A stretch of 64,000 nucleotides of DNA from Bacteroidota bacterium (GTDB lineage: Bacteria > Bacteroidota > Bacteroidia > Bacteroidales > JAAUTT01): contig JAEYWD010000101.1 of assembly GCA_023429135.1 (NCBI GenBank), positions 7,618 to 71,617 of the forward strand, written 5' to 3'. How positions within the stretch are numbered: position 1 is the first letter of the stretch; each line of letters opens with the position of its first letter. Position numbers and translations under genes: made by a program. Below, piece after piece: positions 34,034 to 43,240 of this stretch. Under the pieces are notes generated by a model. The model worked only from the letters and a program-made list of their open reading frames with translations, did no database searches and was not told the DNA's origin.

Positions 34034-34833
34034 TTTTTTGCAATTATTGAGGTCGTAGCAAAAACCTGCTGACCTAATTTAACACTGGGAAGATATTGTT
34101 TGGGGATTATAATATCCACCTGACTACCGAAGCGGATCATTCCAAACCATTCGCCTTTTTCAATGGTATCGTCTACCTTAACATACGAATCGATCCTTTT
34201 TACCAGTTTTGAAGCAGTCTGTACTATTCCGAAATATTCATTTTCTTTGGTCGCGATTACCATTGTATTCCGTTCGTTTCGTAATAAGGCTTCGGGATGT
34301 TTTAGCGATAGAAACTCTCCTTCTATATGCTTGTTTAATACAATTTTCCCCGATACTGGTGCACAGTTTTTATGTACATCGAAAGGTGTCATGTTTATAC
34401 CAATAAGCCACGAGGGCTGATTTAACAATGATGTCCCCGCAAGTTCGGTTAAGGAGGCCTTCAGGCCTTTTTTAACAGTAACCGGAATATCGCCAGAAGA
34501 AATTTCCTGAATGTAAATAATATTGCCATCGGCTGGCGATATAATTTCATTTTCCAGTGCTTTCACTTTTCGACGAGGGGTATGCCAAAAACGTACCATT
34601 GTAAAACCAAAAGCTACTCCCAAAGCAAGAAAAGGTGCTACTGCAAATGAAACAAAAACAAGCTGATTTCCGAGAATCCGGTTCAGAACGATCATTAACC
34701 CTGAAGTGAGAACTATTACTGCAACGTTGTCTATGTAAAGATAAATTAGTCGGATCCTTGTTTTTTTATGCAGGTATAAATATATACCGGTACTTACAAG
34801 CAGGGATTCCAATACGATTAAAAGCTGTATCAT
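34030..34833 (-). CDS. phosphatidylserine decarboxylase-like pyruvoyl enzyme
   Basis: 267 residues. Two to three hydrophobic segments (about 3-20, 36-52, 58-80) precede a PSD domain. The self-cleavage triad appears intact: Asp102 in SPADGNI, His154 in MTPFDVHKNCAPVSG and Ser237 in RFGSQVD, which should give a pyruvoyl cofactor after cleavage between Gly236 and Ser237. Family members decarboxylate phosphatidylserine. Here the gene lies in a glycan operon, coupled to an ATP-grasp ligase (two-base gap) and DUF354 (four-base overlap), not to phosphatidylserine synthase. It may supply phosphatidylethanolamine for decorating the glycan, or decarboxylate another serine-bearing intermediate. Confidence 0.82.
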   Translation of the reverse strand: MIQLLIVLESLLVSTGIYLYLHKKTRIRLIYLYIDNVAVIVLTSGLMIVLNRILGNQLVFVSFAVAPFLALGVAFGFTMVRFWHTPRRKVKALENEIISPADGNIIYIQEISSGDIPVTVKKGLKASLTELAGTSLLNQPSWLIGINMTPFDVHKNCAPVSGKIVLNKHIEGEFLSLKHPEALLRNERNTMVIATKENEYFGIVQTASKLVKRIDSYVKVDDTIEKGEWFGMIRFGSQVDIIIPKQYLPSVKLGQQVFATTSIIAKK

Positions 34834-34835
34834 AA

Positions 34836-35990
34836 TTATTTCCGTTTAATAAATAAGTAGGGGGTAAGGAGCAGATACATAAAAGAGGGCAGCATGTCCT
34901 TTGTGGACCAAACTGCGTTTTCTTTCTTAAGTTTTAAAGTTTTCAAATAGTCCGATAATTTCATTTTTCCTTTTAATATTTCCTTGGCAACAACTGTTGT
35001 GTCGGTTATACGTTCAATCCATGCTATATCTTTTACATGACTGTTGTTGATGCTTACCGGTTTGTTTTCCAGGTAATCAACCATCATTTTAAGTAAATTG
35101 ATATTAAGCTTGCTTGCTATGGAGTGCCATTTCCATGCCCGGGGATTTATTTCAAGCATCTTAAATTCCCCCGTAGCAGGATCTTCCATAAACTCAACCT
35201 CCGACAAGCCAAAATAATCAATTTTACTCAGAAATTTCAACGACAGTTCCTCTACTTGAGCAATATCAACCGTAACTGCAAAAGTAGTAGAGTTCCCAAA
35301 GTCCATAGGATTTTGCCTGATTCTGTTGGCACTGAAACTTCCATACGAAATGCCGTTGGCAAAAAACGAGCCATAGGAATATAACGATTTAGCCCCTCCA
35401 CTAAGAAATTCCTGGACTATCACCTCTTCTGGCGGTATTATTTTCACAATTTTATTATAATTTTCAATTAAGACTTCCTGATTAGGACAAAAGAAGACTT
35501 TTTTCCCCGTTGCTTTATGAAAAGTATGCATAACTGCAGGTTTTATTACTACAGGGTATGTTATACTTCGGGCCAGTGCTTCAACTTCTTCTAAAGTATC
35601 GGGAAAATAACTTTCGGGAATTGGAATTCCCAGTTCCTTCGCCTTTAGGTAAGTGTATCTTTTGTTGTAGCAGATATCAATTACAGCGGGAGGTGCAATA
35701 GATAAATAAAATAACCGGCTTAAATCATCATATCTTTCCGAAAGAAATTTTATTAATGAGTCGTTGGTGGCAATCAAAAGGGCATCTCTTTCCGTTCTGT
35801 TACCGATAAGCAATTCATACAAATGATCGTGATTGCTGAATATTGAAAAATGGTCACATGCATTGGAATAACGTGCAACGGAAGCCCATTCTCTATTAAA
35901 AATATGTACGGATATCCCAGCCGATTTAGCTAAGCGCGCAAGCCCTAATGCTTGTATATGATTTCCAAGGATGTAAAGATTTTTTATCAT
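34836..35990 (-). CDS. ATP-grasp carboxylate-amine ligase-like protein
   Basis: 384 residues. An N-terminal Rossmann-like part (YILGNHIQALGLARLAKSAG) precedes the ATP-grasp domain (about 110-310): YPVVIKPAVMH holds the ATP-binding Lys, EEVIVQEFLSGGAKS the hinge, and MLEINPRAWKWH the Mg-binding Glu and Asn. Such enzymes join a carboxylate to an amine through an acyl phosphate. The C-terminal hydrophobic tail (FMYLLLTPYLFIKRK) may contact the membrane. It starts the four-gene cassette; its stop is two bases before the PSD-like start. A role in attaching an amino acid to a sugar or lipid is inference. Confidence 0.8.
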   Translation of the reverse strand: MIKNLYILGNHIQALGLARLAKSAGISVHIFNREWASVARYSNACDHFSIFSNHDHLYELLIGNRTERDALLIATNDSLIKFLSERYDDLSRLFYLSIAPPAVIDICYNKRYTYLKAKELGIPIPESYFPDTLEEVEALARSITYPVVIKPAVMHTFHKATGKKVFFCPNQEVLIENYNKIVKIIPPEEVIVQEFLSGGAKSLYSYGSFFANGISYGSFSANRIRQNPMDFGNSTTFAVTVDIAQVEELSLKFLSKIDYFGLSEVEFMEDPATGEFKMLEINPRAWKWHSIASKLNINLLKMMVDYLENKPVSINNSHVKDIAWIERITDTTVVAKEILKGKMKLSDYLKTLKLKKENAVWSTKDMLPSFMYLLLTPYLFIKRK

Positions 35991-36035
35991 AATTATTTAA
36001 TTTCTTTGAGATGAACGATAATGGTACTGTTTCCG

Positions 36036-36995
36036 TTAAAATTGGGTTTCATGATATTTGGCGATTATGCACGCATAAACATCTTTTATCCTTGAAGCAA
36101 TTCTTTCCGAATCGAGCATCAACTCAAAAATACGGTCTCTGGCTTTTGTCTTCTCGTTTATCCTCGAAAAATCAAGGGCGAGCATAATTTTCTCTGCAAC
36201 ATCATCCGGTGTACTTTCGGTAAGATAACAACCTTCTACATTTCCATACAAGTGCCGGACATCTCCTACATTGGTGCTTACAACAGGACAGTTGCAGGCC
36301 ATGGCTTCTTTGATGAATTGTGGAGAACCTTCTGAAAAGGAGGTAAGCAGAGCGCAATCAACTGAATTAAGTAACACATTAACCTGCTGCCGACTATATC
36401 CTTTTAACTCTATCAGTTTAATTTTTCCCCCGGTCAATTTTTCAACAAGATCGCAGGCTTCTTTTGCCAAGGGGTAATTTTTAACCTTTACGCCAAATGA
36501 AGATGAAAACAGGATATTGGTATATTTAACGGAGCAGCCTGATAGAGCAATAGCATCACTTTTTGCAATTGGGTAAAATGTTTTAGTATCGATACCGCAA
36601 GGAATGAGAAAATTATACTTATTATTTTTAAATCTTCTCATCATCGACTCTTCAACAAAAATTGAGGCCGCTGAAAGCAGGTGTGTTAAAACGGAAAATT
36701 TCAGGTTGCGGGGATCGTTAATATCAGATCCGTGGAAAGTTGTAATAACAGGTACCCGACGTTGAAGATTCGCCAGGAGCCCTGATAATCCATAGTGTGC
36801 GTGAATAATGTGAGGCCTGATTCTTCTGATTTCTTTCTTTAGCATCATAAAATGCGTTAAATAACCAACTAGACCTTTCCTTTTAATTGGAAAAATAGCC
36901 ACTTCTACCCCGGTATTTTTTAAAGCTTCGGTTTGTTCAATTACAAACGGCGAAACTTTTCCGGTTGTAACGCTACAAACAATTAAAATTTTCAT
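36036..36995 (-). CDS. glycosyltransferase family 4
   Basis: 319 residues, GT-B fold. N-terminal KILIVCSVTTGKVSPFVIEQ, then HAHYGLSGLLA and TTFHGSDIN (around 84-92), the acceptor-side loops of GT4 enzymes. The donor-binding EX7E motif is present in SEGSPQFIKEAMACNCPVV. Cytosolic, probably membrane-associated, adding a sugar to the growing lipid-linked glycan. Shorter than most GT4 proteins but with all core motifs. It is separated from the next GT upstream by three bases. Confidence 0.88.
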   Translation of the reverse strand: MKILIVCSVTTGKVSPFVIEQTEALKNTGVEVAIFPIKRKGLVGYLTHFMMLKKEIRRIRPHIIHAHYGLSGLLANLQRRVPVITTFHGSDINDPRNLKFSVLTHLLSAASIFVEESMMRRFKNNKYNFLIPCGIDTKTFYPIAKSDAIALSGCSVKYTNILFSSSFGVKVKNYPLAKEACDLVEKLTGGKIKLIELKGYSRQQVNVLLNSVDCALLTSFSEGSPQFIKEAMACNCPVVSTNVGDVRHLYGNVEGCYLTESTPDDVAEKIMLALDFSRINEKTKARDRIFELMLDSERIASRIKDVYACIIAKYHETQF

Positions 36996-36998
36996 GAA

Positions 36999-38072
36999 TT
37001 ATTTTTTAAAAAATGGCTCTAATGTCTGCGCCACAATAACACTCCAGCAGTTATTTTTCAACGAATCACGCACTCTTTCTTCACTGATTGCTGCCAGGTT
37101 TTTACTAACAACTTCTAAAGCGTGGGCAAAATCTTCGGCGGTATCATTACACACAATTCCATTTTCATTGGTTACCGATAATTTATTTTCGTAGGTGCCG
37201 GTTGCAATTGTAAATAGCCCTGAAAGAGCATATTCGTAGGTTTTAGTAGCGGGCTGGCAATTAAAATAATCTGTTATCGGAACATATGCCACACCAATGT
37301 TACTTTTTTCAAAATATTGCGGTAATTCTTCATAGTTTTTATGTCCTTCATAAATTACTACCGACCCTAAACCGCACCTATCAATGGTTTCTTTAATTTT
37401 CAAAATATCGTAGTCGCCCCCATAACCAACAATTGAATAACTTATTTTGCTATGGAATTCAGGGTTCTTTTGTAGAAAAATTCCAACTCCTTCAATTGTC
37501 TTATGTATGTCCCTGATTTGCCTTACAGCTCCAACATATAATAAATTTAACCTGTTGAAATCGTGCCTGCCATTATAAAAGATTTCAGCTCCTAGCGGCA
37601 AAATTCTAACATGCTTGTGTTTTAATTTAATTTTCTGTTTAAGAGAATCGGATAAAATGAAAATCCTATCAAAAAAGTTTGCTTGAATTCGAATAAGTAA
37701 GTTATCCAAATTTCTTTTATAGCTATTAAGCGCCAGCGACCCTGTTCTTATATCCAATACCTTTAGGTTTGCGCGGCAAAAAACTGCAAGCAGGCTGCAC
37801 AAATCGAAATAAACAACAAATACTATATCAGGTTTAAATATGCGGCAAAGACGAATACTATGAAAAAGAAACCGTATTATCCTCTTTATTTTATTTCCTT
37901 TGAATGGTATGTAATGAACATTAACACCGTCCATCAGCATTTTTTTCTGTCCCCTGTCATAACAAATGTATTGTATATCATACTTATCCTTTAAGTACTT
38001 GCAGTAATAATAATGACCGGCAGAATACCCGAACTGATTGCCATTTATAAGCAATAGCTTTGCTTTATTCAT
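36999..38072 (-). CDS. glycosyltransferase family 4-like
   Basis: 357 residues. N-terminal KLLLINGNQFGYSAGHYYYC and a C-terminal donor site QPATKTYEYALSGLFTIATG indicate a GT-B/GT4-like enzyme; the first Glu of the EX7E pair is replaced, as in other subfamilies with a PxKxxEY pattern. LLYVGAVRQIRDIHKTIEG marks the start of the C-terminal Rossmann domain. The start codon overlaps the end of asnB by eight bases, so translation is likely coupled. Confidence 0.82.
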   Translation of the reverse strand: MNKAKLLLINGNQFGYSAGHYYYCKYLKDKYDIQYICYDRGQKKMLMDGVNVHYIPFKGNKIKRIIRFLFHSIRLCRIFKPDIVFVVYFDLCSLLAVFCRANLKVLDIRTGSLALNSYKRNLDNLLIRIQANFFDRIFILSDSLKQKIKLKHKHVRILPLGAEIFYNGRHDFNRLNLLYVGAVRQIRDIHKTIEGVGIFLQKNPEFHSKISYSIVGYGGDYDILKIKETIDRCGLGSVVIYEGHKNYEELPQYFEKSNIGVAYVPITDYFNCQPATKTYEYALSGLFTIATGTYENKLSVTNENGIVCNDTAEDFAHALEVVSKNLAAISEERVRDSLKNNCWSVIVAQTLEPFFKK

Positions 38073-39795
38073 CTGTTTTATATAAAGATAAAATACGTTC
38101 CTGCTGCGAAGAGGTATCTTTTAAAAATTGCTGATTCCAATGGTGAAGCGGTATATTGAACCCTCTTTTAGGACGGTATAAAATTTCTTTTGGTAAAATT
38201 TGGTCAAAAGCATATTTTAACAGCCCTTTCTTTTCATTATTATAATATATAATGTTTTCAGGAAGAGAGAAGGCAAATTCAACAAGTTCCTTTTGCATAA
38301 ACGGAACCCGACATTCAAGTGCTACACTCATGCTTACACGGTCCACCTTTGTAAAAATATCATCGTGAAGGTAAGTATGGAAATCCATGTATTGTAGCCT
38401 TTTAAAAGGTGTGAGTTCCGACTTATAAAATTTCTTAAAATACCAGTAATCATCATAATCCGATGGTATATCCCAAAATTTTCTGTAGTGTTGCTTTTCA
38501 TATGGCAACAATCCTCCCAATAATTTTGCGTATAAATCAAATTGTTTAACCGATCTGTATTCTAGCTGGTTTATTGCCCGGCCAAGTGTGGAATATTTGT
38601 TCCTTTTTCTGATATTGCTTAAATATGGAGTTAAATATTGTAAAAAGCCGATATGCTTTTTACTATAATTCCAATATCTGAAATACCATTCGTACCCTCC
38701 AAAAAGTTCATCGCCTCCATCGCCAGTTAATACAACGGTTGATTTTTGCTTTGCAAATTCGGAAACTAAATACGAAGGTAAAGCTGAAGTATCGGCAAAT
38801 GGTTCGTCGTACCACTCTTTAAACCGATTAAAATACCCATTGGCCGCCTGAATATCAAGAATTTTCTCAGAGTGCTCTGTGCTAAACAATTGAGCTACCT
38901 GTCTGGCGTACTTTGTTTCGTTATGCTCAGCAACATCGAAACCTATTGAAAACGTATGCAGTTGTTTACTAAACCTGGAAGCCGAGGCAACAACAGTGCT
39001 TGAATCTATACCTCCGCTCAGAAAAAAGCCTAATGGAACATCGCTAATCATTTGTTCTTTAACGCTCTTTTCAATTAATCCCCTCACTTTCTCCGAAGCT
39101 GCATCTATAGAATAGTTTTTCTCCTGTACCGGAAGTTCCCAATACCGATGAATTTTATAGCTGAAACTACTTGTACTGAAAACAAGGTAATGGGCTGGGG
39201 ACAATTTATATATGTTTTTATATAGCGTCTTGGGAGTGGGGATGTACAAATAAGTTAAATAATCGTACAGAGCGGTACGGTCTATTTGTAACGAATCTCT
39301 TTCAAGGAACTTTTCTAAGGCTTTCAATTCAGATGCCCAACTAAATTTCAGTTGATGATCGGAAAAGTATAAAGGCTTAATCCCATAACGGTCGCGTGCC
39401 AATATAATTTCCTTTTGATTTCTGTCGCAGATAACAATTGCATACATCCCGTCGATGCGTTCCAGCAATTTTTCAATTCCCCATTCTATATAGCCATGAA
39501 GTACTACCTCTGAGTCGGAGTTGCTCTTAAAAATATATTTTTTCTGTAGCTCTGCTTTTAACTCCTGAAAATTATAAATTTCGCCATTTACAGTAATTAC
39601 AATATCATTTGAAAGCATCGGTTGTCTGCCATTCTCCGATAAATCGAGAATGGATAAACGGCGGTGCCCCAAATAAATATTTTTATCGAAAAACTCTCCT
39701 TGCTGATCAGGACCACGATGCTTTAATGTTTCCAATGCCTCCCTGTTTACAGCAAGGTCGACCTCATTACAATACGAGCCAAAAATACCACACAT
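38065..39795 (-). CDS. asnB: asparagine synthetase B-like glutamine amidotransferase
   Basis: 576 residues. The class II glutaminase domain begins MCGIFGSY with Cys2 as nucleophile, followed by LKHRGPDQQGEF and NGEIYNFQELK. The synthetase domain has the pyrophosphate loop SGGIDSSTVVASA (around 262) and GDGGDELFGGYEWY. Classical enzymes make asparagine from aspartate, ATP and glutamine. Members inside polysaccharide operons are often thought to amidate or aminate a sugar acid; here the genomic setting between glycosyltransferases and the polymerase suggests this role, but plain asparagine synthesis cannot be excluded. Confidence 0.9.
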   Translation of the reverse strand: MCGIFGSYCNEVDLAVNREALETLKHRGPDQQGEFFDKNIYLGHRRLSILDLSENGRQPMLSNDIVITVNGEIYNFQELKAELQKKYIFKSNSDSEVVLHGYIEWGIEKLLERIDGMYAIVICDRNQKEIILARDRYGIKPLYFSDHQLKFSWASELKALEKFLERDSLQIDRTALYDYLTYLYIPTPKTLYKNIYKLSPAHYLVFSTSSFSYKIHRYWELPVQEKNYSIDAASEKVRGLIEKSVKEQMISDVPLGFFLSGGIDSSTVVASASRFSKQLHTFSIGFDVAEHNETKYARQVAQLFSTEHSEKILDIQAANGYFNRFKEWYDEPFADTSALPSYLVSEFAKQKSTVVLTGDGGDELFGGYEWYFRYWNYSKKHIGFLQYLTPYLSNIRKRNKYSTLGRAINQLEYRSVKQFDLYAKLLGGLLPYEKQHYRKFWDIPSDYDDYWYFKKFYKSELTPFKRLQYMDFHTYLHDDIFTKVDRVSMSVALECRVPFMQKELVEFAFSLPENIIYYNNEKKGLLKYAFDQILPKEILYRPKRGFNIPLHHWNQQFLKDTSSQQERILSLYKTDE

Positions 39796-39832
39796 CCGAC
39801 AATTAGATTAAGTGAAAATGTAAATAGAATAT

Positions 39833-41146
39833 TTATACTGGTTTATAGTTTTTTGAATTAAGAACTGCGGCCTGCTTATTTGCATACATTATTATAAATA
39901 AAAGCAAAATTGAAACTGCCGGAATTCTCATTGAAGACCAGTTATAAAAAAGAAAATCGTAGAACATAAAAATGGCTATAGTAACTTTGATGCGGGTTAC
40001 TACTACTAAATTTATAATAGAAAAAATCAGGAGAATAGCACATGCAATGCCAATAAAACCCGACGTAACATAAACCTGGAATATACCGGTTGCCGCTCCT
40101 TTACTATTTATACCGAAGTTGTATTTGTCAAAAGTCTCATAATCTGTGGCATACATTTTCTCTAAACCATATCCGAAAAAATCGTGATAATTCAATTTAG
40201 CATTCCCTTTTAGTTTATCCAGAATAACTAAAGTTGCCCCTCCCCTCCCATGGCCTAATTGTACCGATTTTGATTTTTCCGATTTCCCAAAATTATATTG
40301 CAGCACATAGTTTTTAACAAATCTGTAATCAAATTCTCCCCACATGCGTCCTTCTTTATTCAAGGTTGGGTTTAACCTTACTCCAAGGTAAAATATCAAA
40401 GGGATCATCGGTATCAGATATAATAATTTTGCAATATTCTTATTCCGGGGAACATAAAAAACAAATAAGAATACAAAAGCAGGCATTATAAACCAAATGG
40501 CACGTTTTAAACTTACAAAGGCTATGACCAGCAGCAAAGCTGTATATATCCAATCTTTTCTATTTAATTCACCATGTTTATCCAGCCAAAGAAGCATAAA
40601 CCCTAATACTGGTAAAGTTGTCGCCACAGCTCCTCCCTCAAAAGATATTGATCCTACTATCCATTCCTGAACCCCAACGGTACCCCACTTTACAAAAGAT
40701 AAAGCTATTTGAACATGCAGCAATATAAAAAACAACTTTCTATAATACTGAAGATTTTCCGATGAGTCTTTGGTAAGGTAAACTAAGGTAAAGAAAATGC
40801 ATAAAGGTGTTAAGTATTTACCGTATTGACTAATAATCATATTAACACTGTCGTGGTTCAAATAACCCGAAAACAAAAAGGAAAAGGAAAATACAATAAA
40901 TGAAAGGAAAACTGTCCGTTCGCGAAGCAAGAGCCCGGAAAGGGCATTTAGTTTGAAAAGGAAAAATATAGAAATCAGTAGTAGAATTAACTTATACGGA
41001 TTTTCTATTATTTTCCCATAATATGCGGTTAAGCCCGAATAAAATATCAGAATTATTAATACAGCAAAGGAATTGTTTTTATATCTCCATATTAAGGATA
41101 CTAAAGATAATAAAACAACAAACCAATAGATCTTTTCGTTACCCAC
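39833..41146 (-). CDS. Wzy/O-antigen-ligase-like membrane protein
   Basis: 437 residues with about eleven hydrophobic helices and one larger soluble loop (about 275-345) before the last helices, the layout of Wzy polymerases and WaaL ligases. Sequence of this family is poorly conserved and there is no diagnostic motif. In this operon it would polymerise repeat units in the periplasm or ligate glycan to an acceptor. A separate Wzx flippase is not found in the window. Confidence 0.75.
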   Translation of the reverse strand: MGNEKIYWFVVLLSLVSLIWRYKNNSFAVLIILIFYSGLTAYYGKIIENPYKLILLLISIFFLFKLNALSGLLLRERTVFLSFIVFSFSFLFSGYLNHDSVNMIISQYGKYLTPLCIFFTLVYLTKDSSENLQYYRKLFFILLHVQIALSFVKWGTVGVQEWIVGSISFEGGAVATTLPVLGFMLLWLDKHGELNRKDWIYTALLLVIAFVSLKRAIWFIMPAFVFLFVFYVPRNKNIAKLLYLIPMIPLIFYLGVRLNPTLNKEGRMWGEFDYRFVKNYVLQYNFGKSEKSKSVQLGHGRGGATLVILDKLKGNAKLNYHDFFGYGLEKMYATDYETFDKYNFGINSKGAATGIFQVYVTSGFIGIACAILLIFSIINLVVVTRIKVTIAIFMFYDFLFYNWSSMRIPAVSILLLFIIMYANKQAAVLNSKNYKPV

Positions 41147-41159
41147 TTAGTTCTGTAAA

Positions 41160-42359
41160 TTAAAAGTTAGCTGAATATTCACTTAAAGTCCTGGACGAAA
41201 CTTTATCAAATTTATAATGGTTAATAAATAATTCCCGGGCATGTTTCTCCATGGTTAACCTCAAATCATCATTGCTTAGAATGTTAACAACAGCATTTGC
41301 AAATTCGAGTGGATCGTTTTGAATGCTGATAGCTATTGGGTCGATTTCCCATAGTCCCTGAAGGGCTTTTTCTGTTGCAACTATGGCTTTTGAAAGTTTT
41401 ATTGCTTCAACCATTTTTGTTTTAATGCCTGTACCTCCCCGCACAGACGATACATATACCTTTGCCTTTGCAATGTAAGGATCAACACTTGCTACAGCTC
41501 CGGTTACTATTATCGATTTTCCATCATGCAATTGCACAATATCTTTCGGCGGATGATTCCCAACTATATAAAATCTGATATCAGGAAGTTTTTCCTGAAT
41601 CAAAGGGAAAATACTACCCATAAAATACCGGACAGCTTCCTGGTTAAACGATGCTCCCATGCCACCAACAAATACAATACTGTTTGGTTCTTCATTGGAA
41701 TTATTTCCAATGTTCTCATCAATTTCGGTTGCAACCGGTAAAACAGAAGCATTTACCAGCTTCTCGGCCCGGCTAACTACATTCTCCAAATCGGACTGAG
41801 AATGAAAATATATTTTTCCTGAATTCAAAAGTATTCGCTTGTAAAATCTTTTAATATGAATATAATTGATATAGAATATTAAACGGTCTTTAAAATTCTG
41901 AGCATTGATGTAATTTTCGTAACTGGTTTGTACGTTATCATCAACGGGACCAAGTACAATCCTGTTTTTTATATGCGAAAGCGACAATAAATACAGACCC
42001 GAAAAATCACTTAGGAAATGAATTAAATCAAATTGGTTGTTCCTCAGGAAATTTCTTAAATGTTTATCGAATAATTTTGAATAACAATCGGATAAATAAT
42101 AAGGTCTCTGCACTAAAAGAAGAAATAGCAATCGCTTTATATAGAAAAGAAGGGAGTTGTCTTTTAAATCATTTACAGGAACTACTATTAATTGTTTAAC
42201 ATATTTTTTAATTTCTTCTTCTCCGGCACTGGATGTTCCAGGGACAATAAGCGTAAGTTCATGCTTGATGCTTAATGTACGTAATAGGTTAAATCTCAGT
42301 TTGTCCATCCCATTATTCAAGGGCCATGGTAACCTATGGTGTACTAAAAGTATATTCAT
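41160..42359 (-). CDS. glycosyltransferase family 4
   Basis: 399 residues. N-terminal NILLVHHRLPWPLNNGMDKLR and DLIHFLSDFSGLYLL, with a C-terminal GGTGIKTKMVEAIKLSKAIV block, identify a GT4 enzyme of the type seen in exopolysaccharide clusters. SIVFVGGMGASFNQEAVRYF begins the donor domain. It overlaps the preceding GT2 gene by four bases (ATGA type). Confidence 0.87.
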   Translation of the reverse strand: MNILLVHHRLPWPLNNGMDKLRFNLLRTLSIKHELTLIVPGTSSAGEEEIKKYVKQLIVVPVNDLKDNSLLFYIKRLLFLLLVQRPYYLSDCYSKLFDKHLRNFLRNNQFDLIHFLSDFSGLYLLSLSHIKNRIVLGPVDDNVQTSYENYINAQNFKDRLIFYINYIHIKRFYKRILLNSGKIYFHSQSDLENVVSRAEKLVNASVLPVATEIDENIGNNSNEEPNSIVFVGGMGASFNQEAVRYFMGSIFPLIQEKLPDIRFYIVGNHPPKDIVQLHDGKSIIVTGAVASVDPYIAKAKVYVSSVRGGTGIKTKMVEAIKLSKAIVATEKALQGLWEIDPIAISIQNDPLEFANAVVNILSNDDLRLTMEKHARELFINHYKFDKVSSRTLSEYSANF

Positions 42360-43201
42360 TGGTTTTGAAGTTTCAATATAGTATGCCGCATATTTTTGTA
42401 TTTTTGACTCCGTTTATAAATCATAATCAAAACGAATTCAAGAATATTAAAATATTTCCATTTCCAGGCTTTAAACTTTTTTTGAAAATGCTTTTGATAA
42501 ACCAAAGATAATTCCTGAGGCGCACCACTGCTAAAACCTGTTGATTGCACTTGACTGCTGAATATTGTAGATTTATTAGTATGATGTGACCTAAAGCGTC
42601 CTAAAAATGTCGGAATGTGATGTATTTCTCCTACCCGGCTAAGTTTACAAAAAAGATCGAAGTCCATAGCCATATGCAATGAAATATCCAAACCTCCGCA
42701 ATTATTGTATGCTTGTCGCCGTATCATACAGGTCTCCTGCGGAATTGCAAACCCCCACCTAAGATACCACGAACGAAATTGCGCGCATTGTTGAAAGCCT
42801 ATAATGTTGCTTTTTGCATCATACCTGATTCGGTTTCCAAATGTCATCGAAACCTGCGGATTGGCTTCAAGAAAGGCTACCGAAACGGATACCATCGAAG
42901 GTTCTAAAACATCGTCAGAACACAGCCAGGTAACATATTTTCCTTTGGCCGTCTGAAAACCTTTTATGATCGCATCGGTCTGCCCTTTGTCGGGTTCGCT
43001 TACCCAATAAGTAAGTCTGTTCTCATACTTTTTGATTATATTCATTGTATTATCAACCGATAAACCATCTATAACAATATATTCAATATTGGGATAATCC
43101 TGATTCAGAACAGACTGAATTGTTTCTTCGAGAAATTGTCCCTGATTATAGGAAGGGGTTATAATCGATACCAGTGGCTTTGTTTGGGATTCAGCATCCA
43201 T
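42356..43201 (-). CDS. glycosyltransferase family 2
   Basis: 281 residues, GT-A fold. SIITPSYNQGQFLEETIQSV opens the nucleotide-binding domain, IDGLSVDNT holds the first Asp cluster, and VTWLCSDD is the DXD-like metal site (around 97). The phrase SEPDKGQTDAIIKGF is typical of WcaA-type GT2 proteins. Cytosolic inverting transferase acting on the lipid-linked glycan. Confidence 0.9.
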   Translation of the reverse strand: MDAESQTKPLVSIITPSYNQGQFLEETIQSVLNQDYPNIEYIVIDGLSVDNTMNIIKKYENRLTYWVSEPDKGQTDAIIKGFQTAKGKYVTWLCSDDVLEPSMVSVSVAFLEANPQVSMTFGNRIRYDAKSNIIGFQQCAQFRSWYLRWGFAIPQETCMIRRQAYNNCGGLDISLHMAMDFDLFCKLSRVGEIHHIPTFLGRFRSHHTNKSTIFSSQVQSTGFSSGAPQELSLVYQKHFQKKFKAWKWKYFNILEFVLIMIYKRSQKYKNMRHTILKLQNQ

Positions 43202-43240
43202 AATTTTGATAAATTTTGAACAGTGTTAAGACATATTGAT

